This document shows positions 34,283 to 43,732 of a stretch of DNA of 64,000 nt, one piece after another (within the stretch, counting starts at the first letter, position 1; every line of letters begins with the position of its first letter). Under the pieces are notes generated by a model that made no database searches, was not told where the DNA came from, and saw only the letters and a list, made by a program, of their open reading frames with translations. The DNA is from Flavobacterium agricola (GTDB taxonomy: Bacteria; Bacteroidota; Bacteroidia; Flavobacteriales; Flavobacteriaceae). Both the position numbers and the translations under genes were made by a program. Location: NCBI RefSeq assembly GCF_025919725.1, contig NZ_CP081495.1, positions 1,550,001-1,614,000 of the forward strand, read 5' to 3'.

Positions 34283-35413
34283 ATGAAAAAAATCGGTCTA
34301 CTTTTCGGAGTTCTTTTTTTATTTTTTAGTTGCCAAAAACAAACCGAACAACAAAATTTAGTTACGCAGGTAACTAACGAAATTGAATATGCTAAAAATT
34401 TTGAATTATACAGTTATCCAAATTTTCAGCTTCTAAAAATCACTAAACCTTGGCAACAAGCCAATAATGCCATAACCTACGTATTAGCAAAAAACCAATC
34501 TTTAGTACCAGATAGCTTAAAAAAACAGCCATTTATACAAGTTCCGGTTCAAAAAACAATTGCAACTTCAACCACACATATTCCGTCTTATGATATGTTA
34601 CAAGAAGTTGAAAGTTTAATTGGTTTTCCGAATTTAAGTTACATTTCGTCGCCTAAAGTTCGCGAAAATATTAAGGCCGGAAAAATAACCGATGTAGGCG
34701 AAAACGAAAGTTTAAACACCGAGTTAATTATTGATTTAGCTCCCGATTTAATTATTGGTTACGGCATGGAAAGCAGTAATAAAACGCTAGATCAGTTTCA
34801 GAAAATTGGCATTCCAACCATTTACAATGCCGATTGGACCGAACAAACTCCGCTTGGAAAAGCAGAATGGATTAAATTTTTTGGGGCATTATTTGATAAA
34901 AATGAATTAGCAAAATCACAATTCGATTCTATTGCATTACAATACAACGATTTAAAAAAATTAGCACAAACAGCTAACAATAAACCGCAAGTTTTTTCGG
35001 GCGGATTATACCAGAACATTTGGTATGCACCCAAAGGAACAAGCTGGGGAGCTATTTTTTTAGAAGATGCGAACGCAGATTATATTTGGAAAGAAACACA
35101 AGGCGATGGCAGTATTGCCATTTCTATAGAACAAGCTTTATTAGATGCCAAAAATACACCAATTTGGCTAAACCCAAGCGGTTTTGAAACCTTACAAGAT
35201 GTAGCTAAAAATAGCCAACACAACTTGCAATTTGATGCTGCTAAATCGGGAGAAATATATACCATTGCAAATAAAAAAGGAGAAACCGGCGGGGTGATTT
35301 ATTACGAATTGGGCCCGAATAGACCTGATTTGGTATTAAAAGATTTAATAAAAATTCTACATCCCGAATTACTTCCTGATTACGAACTTTACTTTTATGA
35401 AAAATTAAAATAG
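34283..35413 (+). CDS. btuF: ABC transporter substrate-binding lipoprotein (BtuF-like)
   Basis: This 376-residue periplasmic binding protein of the helical-backbone (TroA/BtuF) fold has a lipoprotein signal (LFLFFSCQKQ). Conserved blocks include IPSYDMLQEVESLIGFPNLSYISSPKVRE, LNTELIIDLAPDLIIGYG and GGVIYYELGPNRPDLVLKDL. It is longer than enterobacterial BtuF, as usual in Bacteroidota. With the adjacent permease and ATPase it would complete corrinoid import across the inner membrane. A heme- or siderophore-type substrate is the alternative, less likely given the neighbouring riboswitch and receptor. Confidence 0.87.
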   Translation: MKKIGLLFGVLFLFFSCQKQTEQQNLVTQVTNEIEYAKNFELYSYPNFQLLKITKPWQQANNAITYVLAKNQSLVPDSLKKQPFIQVPVQKTIATSTTHIPSYDMLQEVESLIGFPNLSYISSPKVRENIKAGKITDVGENESLNTELIIDLAPDLIIGYGMESSNKTLDQFQKIGIPTIYNADWTEQTPLGKAEWIKFFGALFDKNELAKSQFDSIALQYNDLKKLAQTANNKPQVFSGGLYQNIWYAPKGTSWGAIFLEDANADYIWKETQGDGSIAISIEQALLDAKNTPIWLNPSGFETLQDVAKNSQHNLQFDAAKSGEIYTIANKKGETGGVIYYELGPNRPDLVLKDLIKILHPELLPDYELYFYEKLK

Positions 35414-35414
35414 C

Positions 35415-36446
35415 TTGATAATTTCTAAAAAACATATTGCCTTTTTTATCCTTTTTACCTTTGCTTTTGTTTTGTTTTTATTGCTTAACATCAGCTTAGG
35501 ATCGGTTACCATTCCATTTAAAGAAATTGTAAATGCATTAATCGGAAACGAGGTAAGCAAATCAACTTGGGAATATATTGTTTTAAATTACCGATTACCA
35601 AAAGCAATTGCTTGCATTTGTGCTGGTATTGCTTTATCCATTAGCGGATTATTAATGCAAACCTTATTTAAAAACCCGTTAGCAGAACCTTATGTTTTAG
35701 GTATTAGTTCGGGGGCAAGTTTGGGGGTTTCAATCGTAATTTTAGGCGTTTCCTTTTTACCTGTTTTTTTACAAGAAATTGTATTGCAACCGTACGGCAT
35801 TGTAATAGCTTCTAGCTTAGGTAGTTTATTGGTTTTACTTTTAGTTTTAGCTGTTGCCAAACAATTAAAACAAACCATGGCTATTTTAGTTGTTGGTTTA
35901 ATGATTGGTAGCTTTACTGCAGCATTTGTAAGCGTTTTAACCTATTTTAGTTCGGCAGAACAAATTAAAAAATTCACCTTTTGGTCTTTAGGTAATTTAG
36001 GTAATTTAGATTGGTTGAGTATTAAAATATTAGTTATCTGCCTGATAATTGGCTTACTTTTAGCATTACAATCTATCAAAGCACTTAATTCATTATTATT
36101 AGGAGAAAATTATGCGCGTAGTTTAGGCATCAATTTTAAAAAAACACGTACCATAATTATTTTAGCAACTTGTATTTTAACCGGATCGGTAACCGCCTTT
36201 GTTGGGCCCATTGCTTTTATTGGTTTGGCCATTGCTCATATTACAAAGTTGGTATTTAAAACATCTAATCATTTTGTTTTGTATTTGGGTTGTATTGTTT
36301 TAGGTCCAAGTATCTTATTGCTTTGTGATACCATTTCGCAAATGCCAGGTTTTGATTTTATGTTACCTATAAATGCCATAACATCTATGATTGGTGCGCC
36401 CATTGTAGTTTGGTTAGTACTGAGAAAAAATAATAAGATTGTATAA
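35415..36446 (+). CDS. btuC: ABC transporter permease (BtuC/FecCD family)
   Basis: This 343-residue permease has about nine to ten helices. It starts at TTG 35415 (L-I-I-S-K-K-H-I-A-F) since no ATG is available; an in-frame ATG 18 bases upstream runs into a stop. Family blocks are NYRLPKAIACICAGIALSISGLLMQTLFKNPLAEPYVLGISSGASLG, ATCILTGSVTAFVGPIAFIGL and ITSMIGAPIVVWL. It is one base after the btuF-like stop, so translation is coupled. It forms the translocation channel. Confidence 0.9.
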   Translation: MIISKKHIAFFILFTFAFVLFLLLNISLGSVTIPFKEIVNALIGNEVSKSTWEYIVLNYRLPKAIACICAGIALSISGLLMQTLFKNPLAEPYVLGISSGASLGVSIVILGVSFLPVFLQEIVLQPYGIVIASSLGSLLVLLLVLAVAKQLKQTMAILVVGLMIGSFTAAFVSVLTYFSSAEQIKKFTFWSLGNLGNLDWLSIKILVICLIIGLLLALQSIKALNSLLLGENYARSLGINFKKTRTIIILATCILTGSVTAFVGPIAFIGLAIAHITKLVFKTSNHFVLYLGCIVLGPSILLLCDTISQMPGFDFMLPINAITSMIGAPIVVWLVLRKNNKIV

Positions 36447-36448
36447 GG

Positions 36449-37216
36449 ATGGAAAATGTTATTTTACAAACCGAAAATATAACTACGGGCTATGACAAAA
36501 AAATAGTTTCCGAAAATATTTTAATACAATTAAAAGCCGGGCAATTAATTACGTTGATTGGTGTAAACGGAGTAGGAAAATCAACTTTATTAAGAAGCAT
36601 TACCGGAATAATTCCAGTAATAAGCGGAAACGTTTCATTAAATAATCGCTCAATTGCTAACTATTCAACTTTAGAATTAGCACAACAAATTAGCGTAGTT
36701 TTAACCGACAAATTGCCCCCAAGCAATTTAACAGTTTACGAACTTGTTGCATTAGGCAGACAACCTTATACCAATTGGTTAGGTAATTTAGCTTCTGAAG
36801 ATTTAGAAAAAATTGATTGGGCAATTAATCTAACCGAAATTAATGTTTTAAAGCATAAAAAGCATTACGAATTAAGCGATGGGCAATTGCAAAAAGTTTT
36901 AATTGCTCGTGCATTAGCTCAAGATACGCCCTTAATTGTTTTAGACGAACCTACCACGCACTTAGATTTGGTGCATAAAGTTTCGGTTTACAAATTGTTA
37001 CAAAAGCTTGCAAAACAAACCAACAAATGCATCTTAGTTTCTACTCACGATGTTGATTTGGCTTTGCAGATGAGCAATGAAGTTTTGGTTTTAACGGAAG
37101 AAAAGCTTTATCAAAACACACCTCAGAAATTAATTGCAAGTTCGATTTTAGAACAAATTTTTATTCACGATGATATCTACTTTGATAAAGAAAAAGCAAA
37201 GTTTATTATAAAATAA
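36449..37216 (+). CDS. btuD: ABC transporter ATP-binding protein (BtuD-like)
   Basis: This 255-residue ATPase has Walker A GVNGVGKSTLLR, a Q-loop near ISVVLTDK, the signature LSDGQLQKVLIARALAQ (LSDGQ instead of LSGGQ), and Walker B LIVLDEPTTHLDL with switch histidine STHDVD. It energises the permease encoded two bases upstream. The operon ends at a strong terminator. Confidence 0.9.
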   Translation: MENVILQTENITTGYDKKIVSENILIQLKAGQLITLIGVNGVGKSTLLRSITGIIPVISGNVSLNNRSIANYSTLELAQQISVVLTDKLPPSNLTVYELVALGRQPYTNWLGNLASEDLEKIDWAINLTEINVLKHKKHYELSDGQLQKVLIARALAQDTPLIVLDEPTTHLDLVHKVSVYKLLQKLAKQTNKCILVSTHDVDLALQMSNEVLVLTEEKLYQNTPQKLIASSILEQIFIHDDIYFDKEKAKFIIK

Positions 37217-37243
37217 AAAAGACCAGTAAAACTGGTCTTTTTA
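37216..37243. terminator. Bidirectional terminator after the ABC operon
   Basis: The stem AAAAAGACCAGT / ACTGGTCTTTTT with loop AAA lies between convergent operons. Confidence 0.85.
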
Positions 37244-37249
37244 TTGTAA

Positions 37250-38305
37250 TTAAACCCCCATAAATGTGAAAGGTTGACTTACATTTAAATAGCTATTAGA
37301 TAAACCAATATATTGTTGACTTTTAGAAACATCTAATTTTTTAACCGGTGTTTCTGGACTAAAATCTAACGTTTTTAAATCAATCCATAATGGTGTTAAT
37401 GATAACGGATCTTCGTAATAGTAAACTAAGTTAGTTTGATCAGCAACCGTTCTCCATTTTGTTGAAGATAAATTTGGTTTTCCTTCAATATGAACCCCAT
37501 AAGGAACCGAACAGTTTCTAATAATACTAAACGCGGCACCAACCGCAACTTTAGGATCATCACTTTGTTTTACAGCTTTAGCATAGTAAGATGCTCTTGC
37601 AAAACGATCTTCAGAACGTCCTGAACCTGGTAATGAAATATTACCTGGAATAAAGCTAATGTAATTATTTACCGCTAATTGTTTATCAAACGTTGGTGAA
37701 TTGGTTAATACATTATATTCTGGGCTATGGTAAATAACCAATTTTTCATCAATATATTCAAAAATAGCGCTATCACCTTTTGAGTCAGAAATGGCTAAAT
37801 GCACAGTTGCTAATGAAGTACGCCCTGGTGTATTAGCAGTTACAATAGTAATCGGATTTTTTTGTAAATCTTTTACTGCTTCATCAACCGTTGCATAGTT
37901 ATCTAGTACGTACTGAGCCCAAATAGCCAAGCTCATTCCTTTTTGTTTTCCGTTTGCATTAAATTTAGGATAAATAGATTCTTCTAACCATAAAATATTA
38001 GAAACTAATCCTTTTTCATTAATCCCGTCGGTTGTAGCAATATCAAAAGCAGAAACTACTACGCTTCCGTATTTTGATTTCCATTTTGCTGATGCTTTAC
38101 CAACTTCTCCATTACGTTCTGCTCCACGCGGAAAAACCCAAATATTTGGATAAATATCATCTTTCCAATCCATAGATCGAGCTGTAATAATCATTTTATT
38201 TTCTGGGCCTTTATATACAACGCGTGTACATGCATAAGCCGTATATGCACTTACTGCAATAGCTGCAATAAAACATAAGGTTAAAAATAGTGATGCTTTT
38301 TTCAT
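37250..38305 (-). CDS. Choloylglycine hydrolase-family Ntn enzyme (linear amide hydrolase)
   Basis: This 351-residue Ntn hydrolase has a signal peptide cleaved at A-Y-A | C26-T-R, which exposes the catalytic cysteine. The active-site motifs follow: TARSMDW (Arg), then FDIATTDGINEKGL, the asparagine of LTNSPTFDKQL, and the arginine of SGRSEDRFARA. Members cleave amide bonds of bile salts, penicillin V or N-acyl homoserine lactones; the substrate here is unknown. It is the last gene of a four-gene minus-strand operon with a hypothetical protein, an EptA-like transferase and an outer-membrane barrel. Confidence 0.87.
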   Translation of the reverse strand: MKKASLFLTLCFIAAIAVSAYTAYACTRVVYKGPENKMIITARSMDWKDDIYPNIWVFPRGAERNGEVGKASAKWKSKYGSVVVSAFDIATTDGINEKGLVSNILWLEESIYPKFNANGKQKGMSLAIWAQYVLDNYATVDEAVKDLQKNPITIVTANTPGRTSLATVHLAISDSKGDSAIFEYIDEKLVIYHSPEYNVLTNSPTFDKQLAVNNYISFIPGNISLPGSGRSEDRFARASYYAKAVKQSDDPKVAVGAAFSIIRNCSVPYGVHIEGKPNLSSTKWRTVADQTNLVYYYEDPLSLTPLWIDLKTLDFSPETPVKKLDVSKSQQYIGLSNSYLNVSQPFTFMGV

Positions 38306-38320
38306 TTTTTTAGTTATTTA

Positions 38321-39286
38321 TTAATTGTTATATAAAAATCCTACATTATCAATCCAAAATTTACTATCAACATTTCCGGTATAAGGCGCTCCGTTACTCG
38401 ATGAAAACTGCAAAATTAAATGCGTTACTTCATCAGTTTCATTACCCCAACCTTGCTCGATAATAGGAACAACTTTACCTTTACTATTCTTTGCATAATA
38501 CGCATTTTCTCCTTGTAAAAGCCCCATATAAGGCTTATAAAATGCTTTTTTAGTAATATCACCGTACTGAACAGGAATTTGATGTTTATTCTGCCATGTA
38601 TTTTCGGTTTTAGTAAAAAGTTGCCATCCTGTTCCGATGCGCTTCGCATAAATATTTCCTGCAGCATCTTCCCATCTTTTTTGTAAAATTATTTGTACTT
38701 CACCATTATCTTTTTCGTTAGTTTCTGTTCCTTTTGCACTCATTCCATTTATACGTTTTGATGCACCACCAGTAACAATTTTATAATCAAATTGCAGCGC
38801 TTGTGGTTTTTTAGTAAACGGAATACCCGCACTTAATTTACTTCTCGGGTTTTTGGTATCTGTAATAGGTTCTAACATTTCTCCTAAAAATATAGTTCCG
38901 CTAGCTAAAACATTAATATTTATTACGCCTAAAACTTTTACACGTTCAACACGTGTTTCTAATCGAGCTGCAAAACCATTTCCGTGTTTTTCAGGAAAAA
39001 CCGTTACGCTGCCTTTGGTAATTCCACTAACGGTTGCTAAAACCGATGATGTAGCCCAAGGCGATTTCGTATTTTTATACGGTGTGTTATTTTTCAACGT
39101 ATCCTTTTGCGGTGTAATTTCGTACAAATATTGCATTTTTCCACCTATTACGTACGATTCTTTAATTTCTCGAACCATCCAATTATTCATATCACCGTAA
39201 GGCAATAATTCAAATTTTTGGGCTTGTACTTGATTTGCAAACAAGGTTAGAAAAAGTAAACCAATGGATTTATATAAAAACTTCAT
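38321..39286 (-). CDS. PCMD-like secreted protein
   Basis: This 321-residue protein has signal peptide FLYKSIGLLFLTLFANQVQAQ. It is beta-rich with GDMNNWM, SVTVFPEKHGNGFAARLET, QALQFDYKI and the C-terminal GNVDSKFWIDNVGFLY, which resembles the PCMD (putative carbohydrate metabolism) domain ending. That assignment is tentative. The ATG at 39286 (MKFLYKS) is chosen; an upstream in-frame ATG at 39325 would lie inside the preceding gene. It is in the same operon as the flanking genes, seven bases after the upstream stop. Confidence 0.6.
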   Translation of the reverse strand: MKFLYKSIGLLFLTLFANQVQAQKFELLPYGDMNNWMVREIKESYVIGGKMQYLYEITPQKDTLKNNTPYKNTKSPWATSSVLATVSGITKGSVTVFPEKHGNGFAARLETRVERVKVLGVININVLASGTIFLGEMLEPITDTKNPRSKLSAGIPFTKKPQALQFDYKIVTGGASKRINGMSAKGTETNEKDNGEVQIILQKRWEDAAGNIYAKRIGTGWQLFTKTENTWQNKHQIPVQYGDITKKAFYKPYMGLLQGENAYYAKNSKGKVVPIIEQGWGNETDEVTHLILQFSSSNGAPYTGNVDSKFWIDNVGFLYNN

Positions 39287-39293
39287 GGGTAGG

Positions 39294-40997
39294 TTATTTA
39301 ATGTTATTTTTTTTAAGCATTTCAAAATCTTGCTTTTTTAAATTCATTTTTTTATACGGTACCGCTTCGTCATGATCGTTTAAATACATACGCTCTTTCT
39401 CAACAAAATTAGGATTCAACAACGATAAATCAGCATCGTAATACTGTGTTTTAATATTTGCTGCATCAATAAAGGTATGATAAATCGCATTGGTAGAAAT
39501 ACCTTTTAACAAATTATTTTCGGCTCCTATAATTTTGTCTGGATAACCAGAAATAAACTGCGGCGAAAACCACATAAATATCGGAATACGCAATTGGTAA
39601 TAAGTTGGCGTTGGCGAAGCATGTAAAAATCTGCCTCGGCTATCGTCAAATAAATCTTCACCATGATCCGATGTATATAAAAAAGCAGTTTCTGCATCGT
39701 ATTTTTTTAATACATCAATGGTTGATGCTAAAAAATGATCGGTATATAAAATGCTGTTGTCATAAGAATTTACCAATTGCTGTTTGTTTGATTTACTTAC
39801 TGCCGTAACAACATCTGGCGTAAACTTTTTAAATTCACTCGGATAGCGATCCATATAATTAAAGTGCGATCCGTAGGTATGCAACAAAATAAATAAATCA
39901 CCTGGTGTTTCTTGAATCATTTGATCCATAATTGGTAACAATTCTTCATCAAACGGATTGTTTACCAGCCCGGTTTTAGGATTTGTTTTTCTAATGGTTT
40001 TATAAATATCTGCTTCTTTGGTAAAAAATTCAATAAAAGATGCATTTTCTGCTTGGCTTGATAAGCAAATGGTTGTAAAACCAGCTTCTTTAAAAGCGGT
40101 TAATAATCCTTTTTTATTGTATATCAAATCGTAATTTTCTGCTTCGGAATCAGATAATATTATTGAAACGCTTTTATGTGTGGTATTAGATTGCGTTAAC
40201 GCATCTTTAAACAAATAAATATTTTCTTGCAGTTTTAATTTCGGATTTGTTTCGCGCTCGTACCCATAAAGTTCCCAATTATCTGCACGTCCGGTTTCGC
40301 CAACTACTAAAACAAAAATTTGACGGTTGTCTGATGTTTTAGTTCTTTCACTACCAAAAGTAAAATCTTTAGATGTTTGTTTATAATGTTTAACCTTATT
40401 CCATTTAACAACGGCATAATCTAAATTATAAAGTGCATTTATAGGATAAACATCGTGGGTAAAGCTAAAATCGTCGGTGTTTTTATCCATTCCTAAAAAA
40501 GATAATCCAAAAGAAATAAGAAATAACACTAAAGAAGTTTTAAGCATTTTATAACGATAGCTTTTTTCTAATCTTATTTTTAAACGCCATTGACGGATAC
40601 CTAAAATAATAGCAGGCAAGTACAACACAATTACCAAAACAATAGAAGGCAACAAACTACCTAAAAGTTCATTTACTTCAGATGTATTTGTTGTTACCAC
40701 GTTTATAAACATGTCAGAAGCAATTACATCGGTGCCAAACAAATAAAATAAAACAATTTGAAAAGCGTGTAAAACTAACAGTGGAATACAAATAATTTGC
40801 ATTACGCCGGAATTTTTGTATACTGTAAATAAAAACAAGAACAAGGCAATTGGAAATATAAAAATTACACATTGCCCCCAAAAATTTACCGGTTCGGTAA
40901 AAACAAAATACAAATTAGGTACCATGTTGACTAAAACATAATACCACAAATAAAATTTAGGATTTTTTAAAATTGAACTGTTTTTTAAAAGATTCAT
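39294..40997 (-). CDS. Phosphoethanolamine transferase (EptA/Mcr-type)
   Basis: This 567-residue inner-membrane enzyme has a five-helix N-terminal part (about residues 1-180) and a periplasmic sulfatase-fold domain. The catalytic region has VLVVGETGRADNWELYGYERETNP (zinc ligand Glu), the nucleophile threonine in SNTTHKSVS, LLHTYGSHFNYMDRYP, and YTSDHGEDLFD. The enzyme moves phosphoethanolamine from phosphatidylethanolamine to lipid A or another envelope glycan. The family includes colistin-resistance enzymes, but the TSCG motif typical of those is absent here. It is cotranscribed with a BamA/TamA-like barrel gene. Confidence 0.87.
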   Translation of the reverse strand: MNLLKNSSILKNPKFYLWYYVLVNMVPNLYFVFTEPVNFWGQCVIFIFPIALFLFLFTVYKNSGVMQIICIPLLVLHAFQIVLFYLFGTDVIASDMFINVVTTNTSEVNELLGSLLPSIVLVIVLYLPAIILGIRQWRLKIRLEKSYRYKMLKTSLVLFLISFGLSFLGMDKNTDDFSFTHDVYPINALYNLDYAVVKWNKVKHYKQTSKDFTFGSERTKTSDNRQIFVLVVGETGRADNWELYGYERETNPKLKLQENIYLFKDALTQSNTTHKSVSIILSDSEAENYDLIYNKKGLLTAFKEAGFTTICLSSQAENASFIEFFTKEADIYKTIRKTNPKTGLVNNPFDEELLPIMDQMIQETPGDLFILLHTYGSHFNYMDRYPSEFKKFTPDVVTAVSKSNKQQLVNSYDNSILYTDHFLASTIDVLKKYDAETAFLYTSDHGEDLFDDSRGRFLHASPTPTYYQLRIPIFMWFSPQFISGYPDKIIGAENNLLKGISTNAIYHTFIDAANIKTQYYDADLSLLNPNFVEKERMYLNDHDEAVPYKKMNLKKQDFEMLKKNNIK

Positions 40998-41012
40998 CCG
41001 GTATAAATAAGT

Positions 41013-42170
41013 TTAAAAAGATTCGTTTATGTTAAAATAAAATCCGCTTTGATTTTTACCAATTCCGTAATCAAACCGAATGTTTACGCGGTTTTTAAAT
41101 TCCCAGCGGTAGCCAATGCCGTAGTTAGGTAAAGTTTGTTTCCATTGGTAGGTATCAAACGAATGAAAAACATTTCCTGCTCCACCCCAAAGCACTACAC
41201 CGTGGCGGTTGTATATTTTTTGGCGTAATTCTATTTGGGTATTAACTTGTTTTTTATCTCGATATTGTCCTTTAAAATAACCTCGCATTTGTCTAGATCC
41301 GCCAAGTTGTGGCAACATATTCCAAGGCACATCGCCATTGGCAAAATTTCCGTTTAAATCAAAAGCCAAAATACCGCCTTTCCAAACTTGTTTGTAGGTA
41401 CGCGCCGTAAAATCAATCTGATTAAAATTATACGAGCTACCTAAAGCTTTGGTATAAAATGTTTGTTGCAAACTAACATAAACGCCTTTGTAAGGATTGG
41501 GAATAAAATCGCGCGAATCGTACGAAAAAACATATCCTCCGCCAACAGCCGTTGTGTTGTAATTTTGGTCGGGAGCAATAGCCAAATTTTTAAAATCTTT
41601 AGCACGATAATTTTGTGCAGAAACTACAGCACCTGCATATACGTTGCTCCAAAACTTTTTAAGGAAATTGGCATCCAACCCCAAACGATAATCGTTGTAA
41701 TCAGACGAAACGTCTGCCAAACCAGCTTCGTAACCAATACCAAAATATTCGCTCGGTCTGAAAGCAAAATTCATATCGTAATAAATGCGGTATTTATCTT
41801 TAGGAAAAATAGTTGTATTCTCAACCCCAATGCTAAAAAAACCACTGGTTGTAATGTTGGTATAAATAGCCACGTTAGATGGCGATAAACTTAAATCTTC
41901 CTTATCTATTCGGTACAAGCCCGAAGCAACCATACCAATACCAAATTGCGTATCTACCGAATAGCTTGGCCCACCAATAAAGGAAATGTCAAATTTTTTT
42001 TCAGATTTATCTTTTTTAGCTTCTTCAAAATAATTTACTATGCGTCCAAAAAAGCCAGCTTTTGGCACGCTATCAACAACCGTATTTTCGGGTTCAGTAT
42101 TTACTTGTGAAAAAGCAGTAAAAGCAGTAAATATCTGAATAAGAACAAGTAACTTAAGTTTTAATTTCAT
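41013..42170 (-). CDS. BamA/TamA-like outer-membrane barrel (surface antigen D15 type)
   Basis: This 385-residue protein has a signal peptide (VLIQIFTAFTAFSQV). Most of it is a 16-strand barrel of the Omp85/surface antigen family, with GGPSYSVDTQFGIG, GGGYVFSYDSRDFIPNPYKG, GGSRQMRGYFKGQYRDKKQVNTQIE, and the terminal RFDYGIGKNQSGFYFNINESF, ending in phenylalanine. No POTRA domains precede the barrel, so it is not BamA itself. It is the first gene of the four-gene operon. Confidence 0.83.
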   Translation of the reverse strand: MKLKLKLLVLIQIFTAFTAFSQVNTEPENTVVDSVPKAGFFGRIVNYFEEAKKDKSEKKFDISFIGGPSYSVDTQFGIGMVASGLYRIDKEDLSLSPSNVAIYTNITTSGFFSIGVENTTIFPKDKYRIYYDMNFAFRPSEYFGIGYEAGLADVSSDYNDYRLGLDANFLKKFWSNVYAGAVVSAQNYRAKDFKNLAIAPDQNYNTTAVGGGYVFSYDSRDFIPNPYKGVYVSLQQTFYTKALGSSYNFNQIDFTARTYKQVWKGGILAFDLNGNFANGDVPWNMLPQLGGSRQMRGYFKGQYRDKKQVNTQIELRQKIYNRHGVVLWGGAGNVFHSFDTYQWKQTLPNYGIGYRWEFKNRVNIRFDYGIGKNQSGFYFNINESF

Positions 42171-42182
42171 CAGCGCTTTTAA

Positions 42183-42197
42183 ACTGGTTTTACCAGT
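42183..42197. promoter_or_regulatory. Inverted repeat upstream of the envelope operon
   Basis: ACTGGT-TTT-ACCAGT at 42183-42197 is a perfect dyad 13 bases upstream of the ATG of the barrel gene. It could be an operator or a leader hairpin. Confidence 0.3.
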
Positions 42198-42368
42198 AGT
42201 TTAATAATTAATTTGTAACGTAAAATACATTCGAAAAGTATTTTTTGTAAGTTAATAAATACATAATTTTCTATTAGATGTATTTTTAAAATCTAAAAAA
42301 CAAAATATTTTTTACATAAAAGCCGTATTTTGGCTGTGTCGTAATTTACATTTGATAAAAAAACACAT

Positions 42369-43694
42369 ATGAATACTATCTTTTTACTTCTAATTGTAGG
42401 AATCATTTTTTTAGTACTTGGATATATAGTCGCAAAAATTTCTGAAAAAAGACAAAATAAAATTGAAATTGATGCTATAAAAGCAAATTATGCCCAACAA
42501 GAAAGATTATTTGAACACATAATTGCTGAAAATAAAAACAAAATTACCGAGCTCGAAACTAAAAATCAACAAATACAAAACGCTTATCATGAATTGGATA
42601 TTGCCATTCATAAAAAAGATACCGAATTTGATTTGTTATTGGAGCAGTTTAAAAATAAAGAAACCGAAGTTTTAAAATTACAAGAACAATTTAAAGCACA
42701 ATTCGAAGTTTTAGCACAGCAAATTTTAGACGAGAAATCGATGAAGTTTACTGAAATTAACGAACAAAAAATAAAAGCTATTTTATCGCCCTTAAACGAA
42801 AAGATTCAACATTTTGAAAACAAAGTAATCGAAAATCAACGCGTAAGCACCGATTATCACGGACAATTAAAAGCACAAATTGAAAACTTACATAAAGTAA
42901 GTTTAAAAATGAATGAAGAAACTTTAAACTTAACCCGTGCTTTAAAATCAGAATCTAAAACACAAGGTAATTGGGGCGAATTAATTTTAGAGAAGGTTTT
43001 AGAAAAATCAGGCTTAGAAAAAGGCCGTGAATACGATACGCAAGCACATTTTGTTACCGAAAACAACAAGCACGTTTATCCGGATGTGGTGGTTTATTTA
43101 CCTGACGGAAAATCTATGATTATAGATTCTAAAGTTTCACTTACCGCATACGAACGTTATGTAAACGAAACAAACGAAACCTTACAACAAGATTTTTTAA
43201 AACAGCACGTACAATCTATTAACCAACATGTAGAAACGTTAAGCGCTAAACGTTATCAGGATTTATTACAAGATAAATCGCCTGATTTTGTTTTACTTTT
43301 TATGCCGATTGAAAGTGCTTTTGCAAGCGCCCTAAACGAGCAACATAATTTATACACCAAAGCTTTTGATAAGGGCATTATTATTGTGACTCCAACAACT
43401 TTACTTGCCACATTACGTACCATTGACAGCATGTGGACCAACCAAAAACAACAAGAAAACGCCTTAGTTATTGCTAAAGAAGCAGGGGCACTTTACGATA
43501 AATTTGCAGGTTTATTAGCAGATCTAAATAATATTGGTGCTAAAATAAAAGGTTTAGATAAAGATTATAACTTGACCATTAATAAACTTTCTGAAGGAAA
43601 CGGTAATCTTATAAAACGGGTAGAACGTTTAAAAGATTTAGGAGCCAAAACCAATAAAAACCTACCCGAAATTACACCCAACCGCTTACTATAA
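42369..43694 (+). CDS. rmuC: DNA recombination protein RmuC
   Basis: This 441-residue membrane-anchored protein starts with one helix (FLLLIVGIIFLVLGYIVAKI), then a long coiled coil rich in Glu, Lys and Gln (about residues 25-175). It ends in the conserved RmuC nuclease-like domain: KTQGNWGELILEKVLEKSGLEKGREYDTQ, HVYPDVVVYLPDGKSMIIDSKVSLTAYE, FVLLFMPIESAF and IIIVTPTTLLATLRTI. It limits inversions at short repeats in E. coli. It is monocistronic. Confidence 0.95.
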   Translation: MNTIFLLLIVGIIFLVLGYIVAKISEKRQNKIEIDAIKANYAQQERLFEHIIAENKNKITELETKNQQIQNAYHELDIAIHKKDTEFDLLLEQFKNKETEVLKLQEQFKAQFEVLAQQILDEKSMKFTEINEQKIKAILSPLNEKIQHFENKVIENQRVSTDYHGQLKAQIENLHKVSLKMNEETLNLTRALKSESKTQGNWGELILEKVLEKSGLEKGREYDTQAHFVTENNKHVYPDVVVYLPDGKSMIIDSKVSLTAYERYVNETNETLQQDFLKQHVQSINQHVETLSAKRYQDLLQDKSPDFVLLFMPIESAFASALNEQHNLYTKAFDKGIIIVTPTTLLATLRTIDSMWTNQKQQENALVIAKEAGALYDKFAGLLADLNNIGAKIKGLDKDYNLTINKLSEGNGNLIKRVERLKDLGAKTNKNLPEITPNRLL

Positions 43695-43698
43695 AAAC

Positions 43699-43732
43699 AA
43701 AAAACCGGAAGATATAATCTTCCGGTTTTTTT
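43699..43732. terminator. Bidirectional terminator
   Basis: The stem AAAAACCGGAAGAT / ATCTTCCGGTTTTT with a 3-base loop separates rmuC and the convergent FAD protein gene. Confidence 0.88.

Noticed and set aside
39294..40997. Acquired colistin-resistance gene (mcr)
   Set aside because: The catalytic threonine region differs from that of mobile Mcr enzymes, base composition matches its neighbours, and no mobile element is adjacent; it looks like a chromosomal EptA-like gene.
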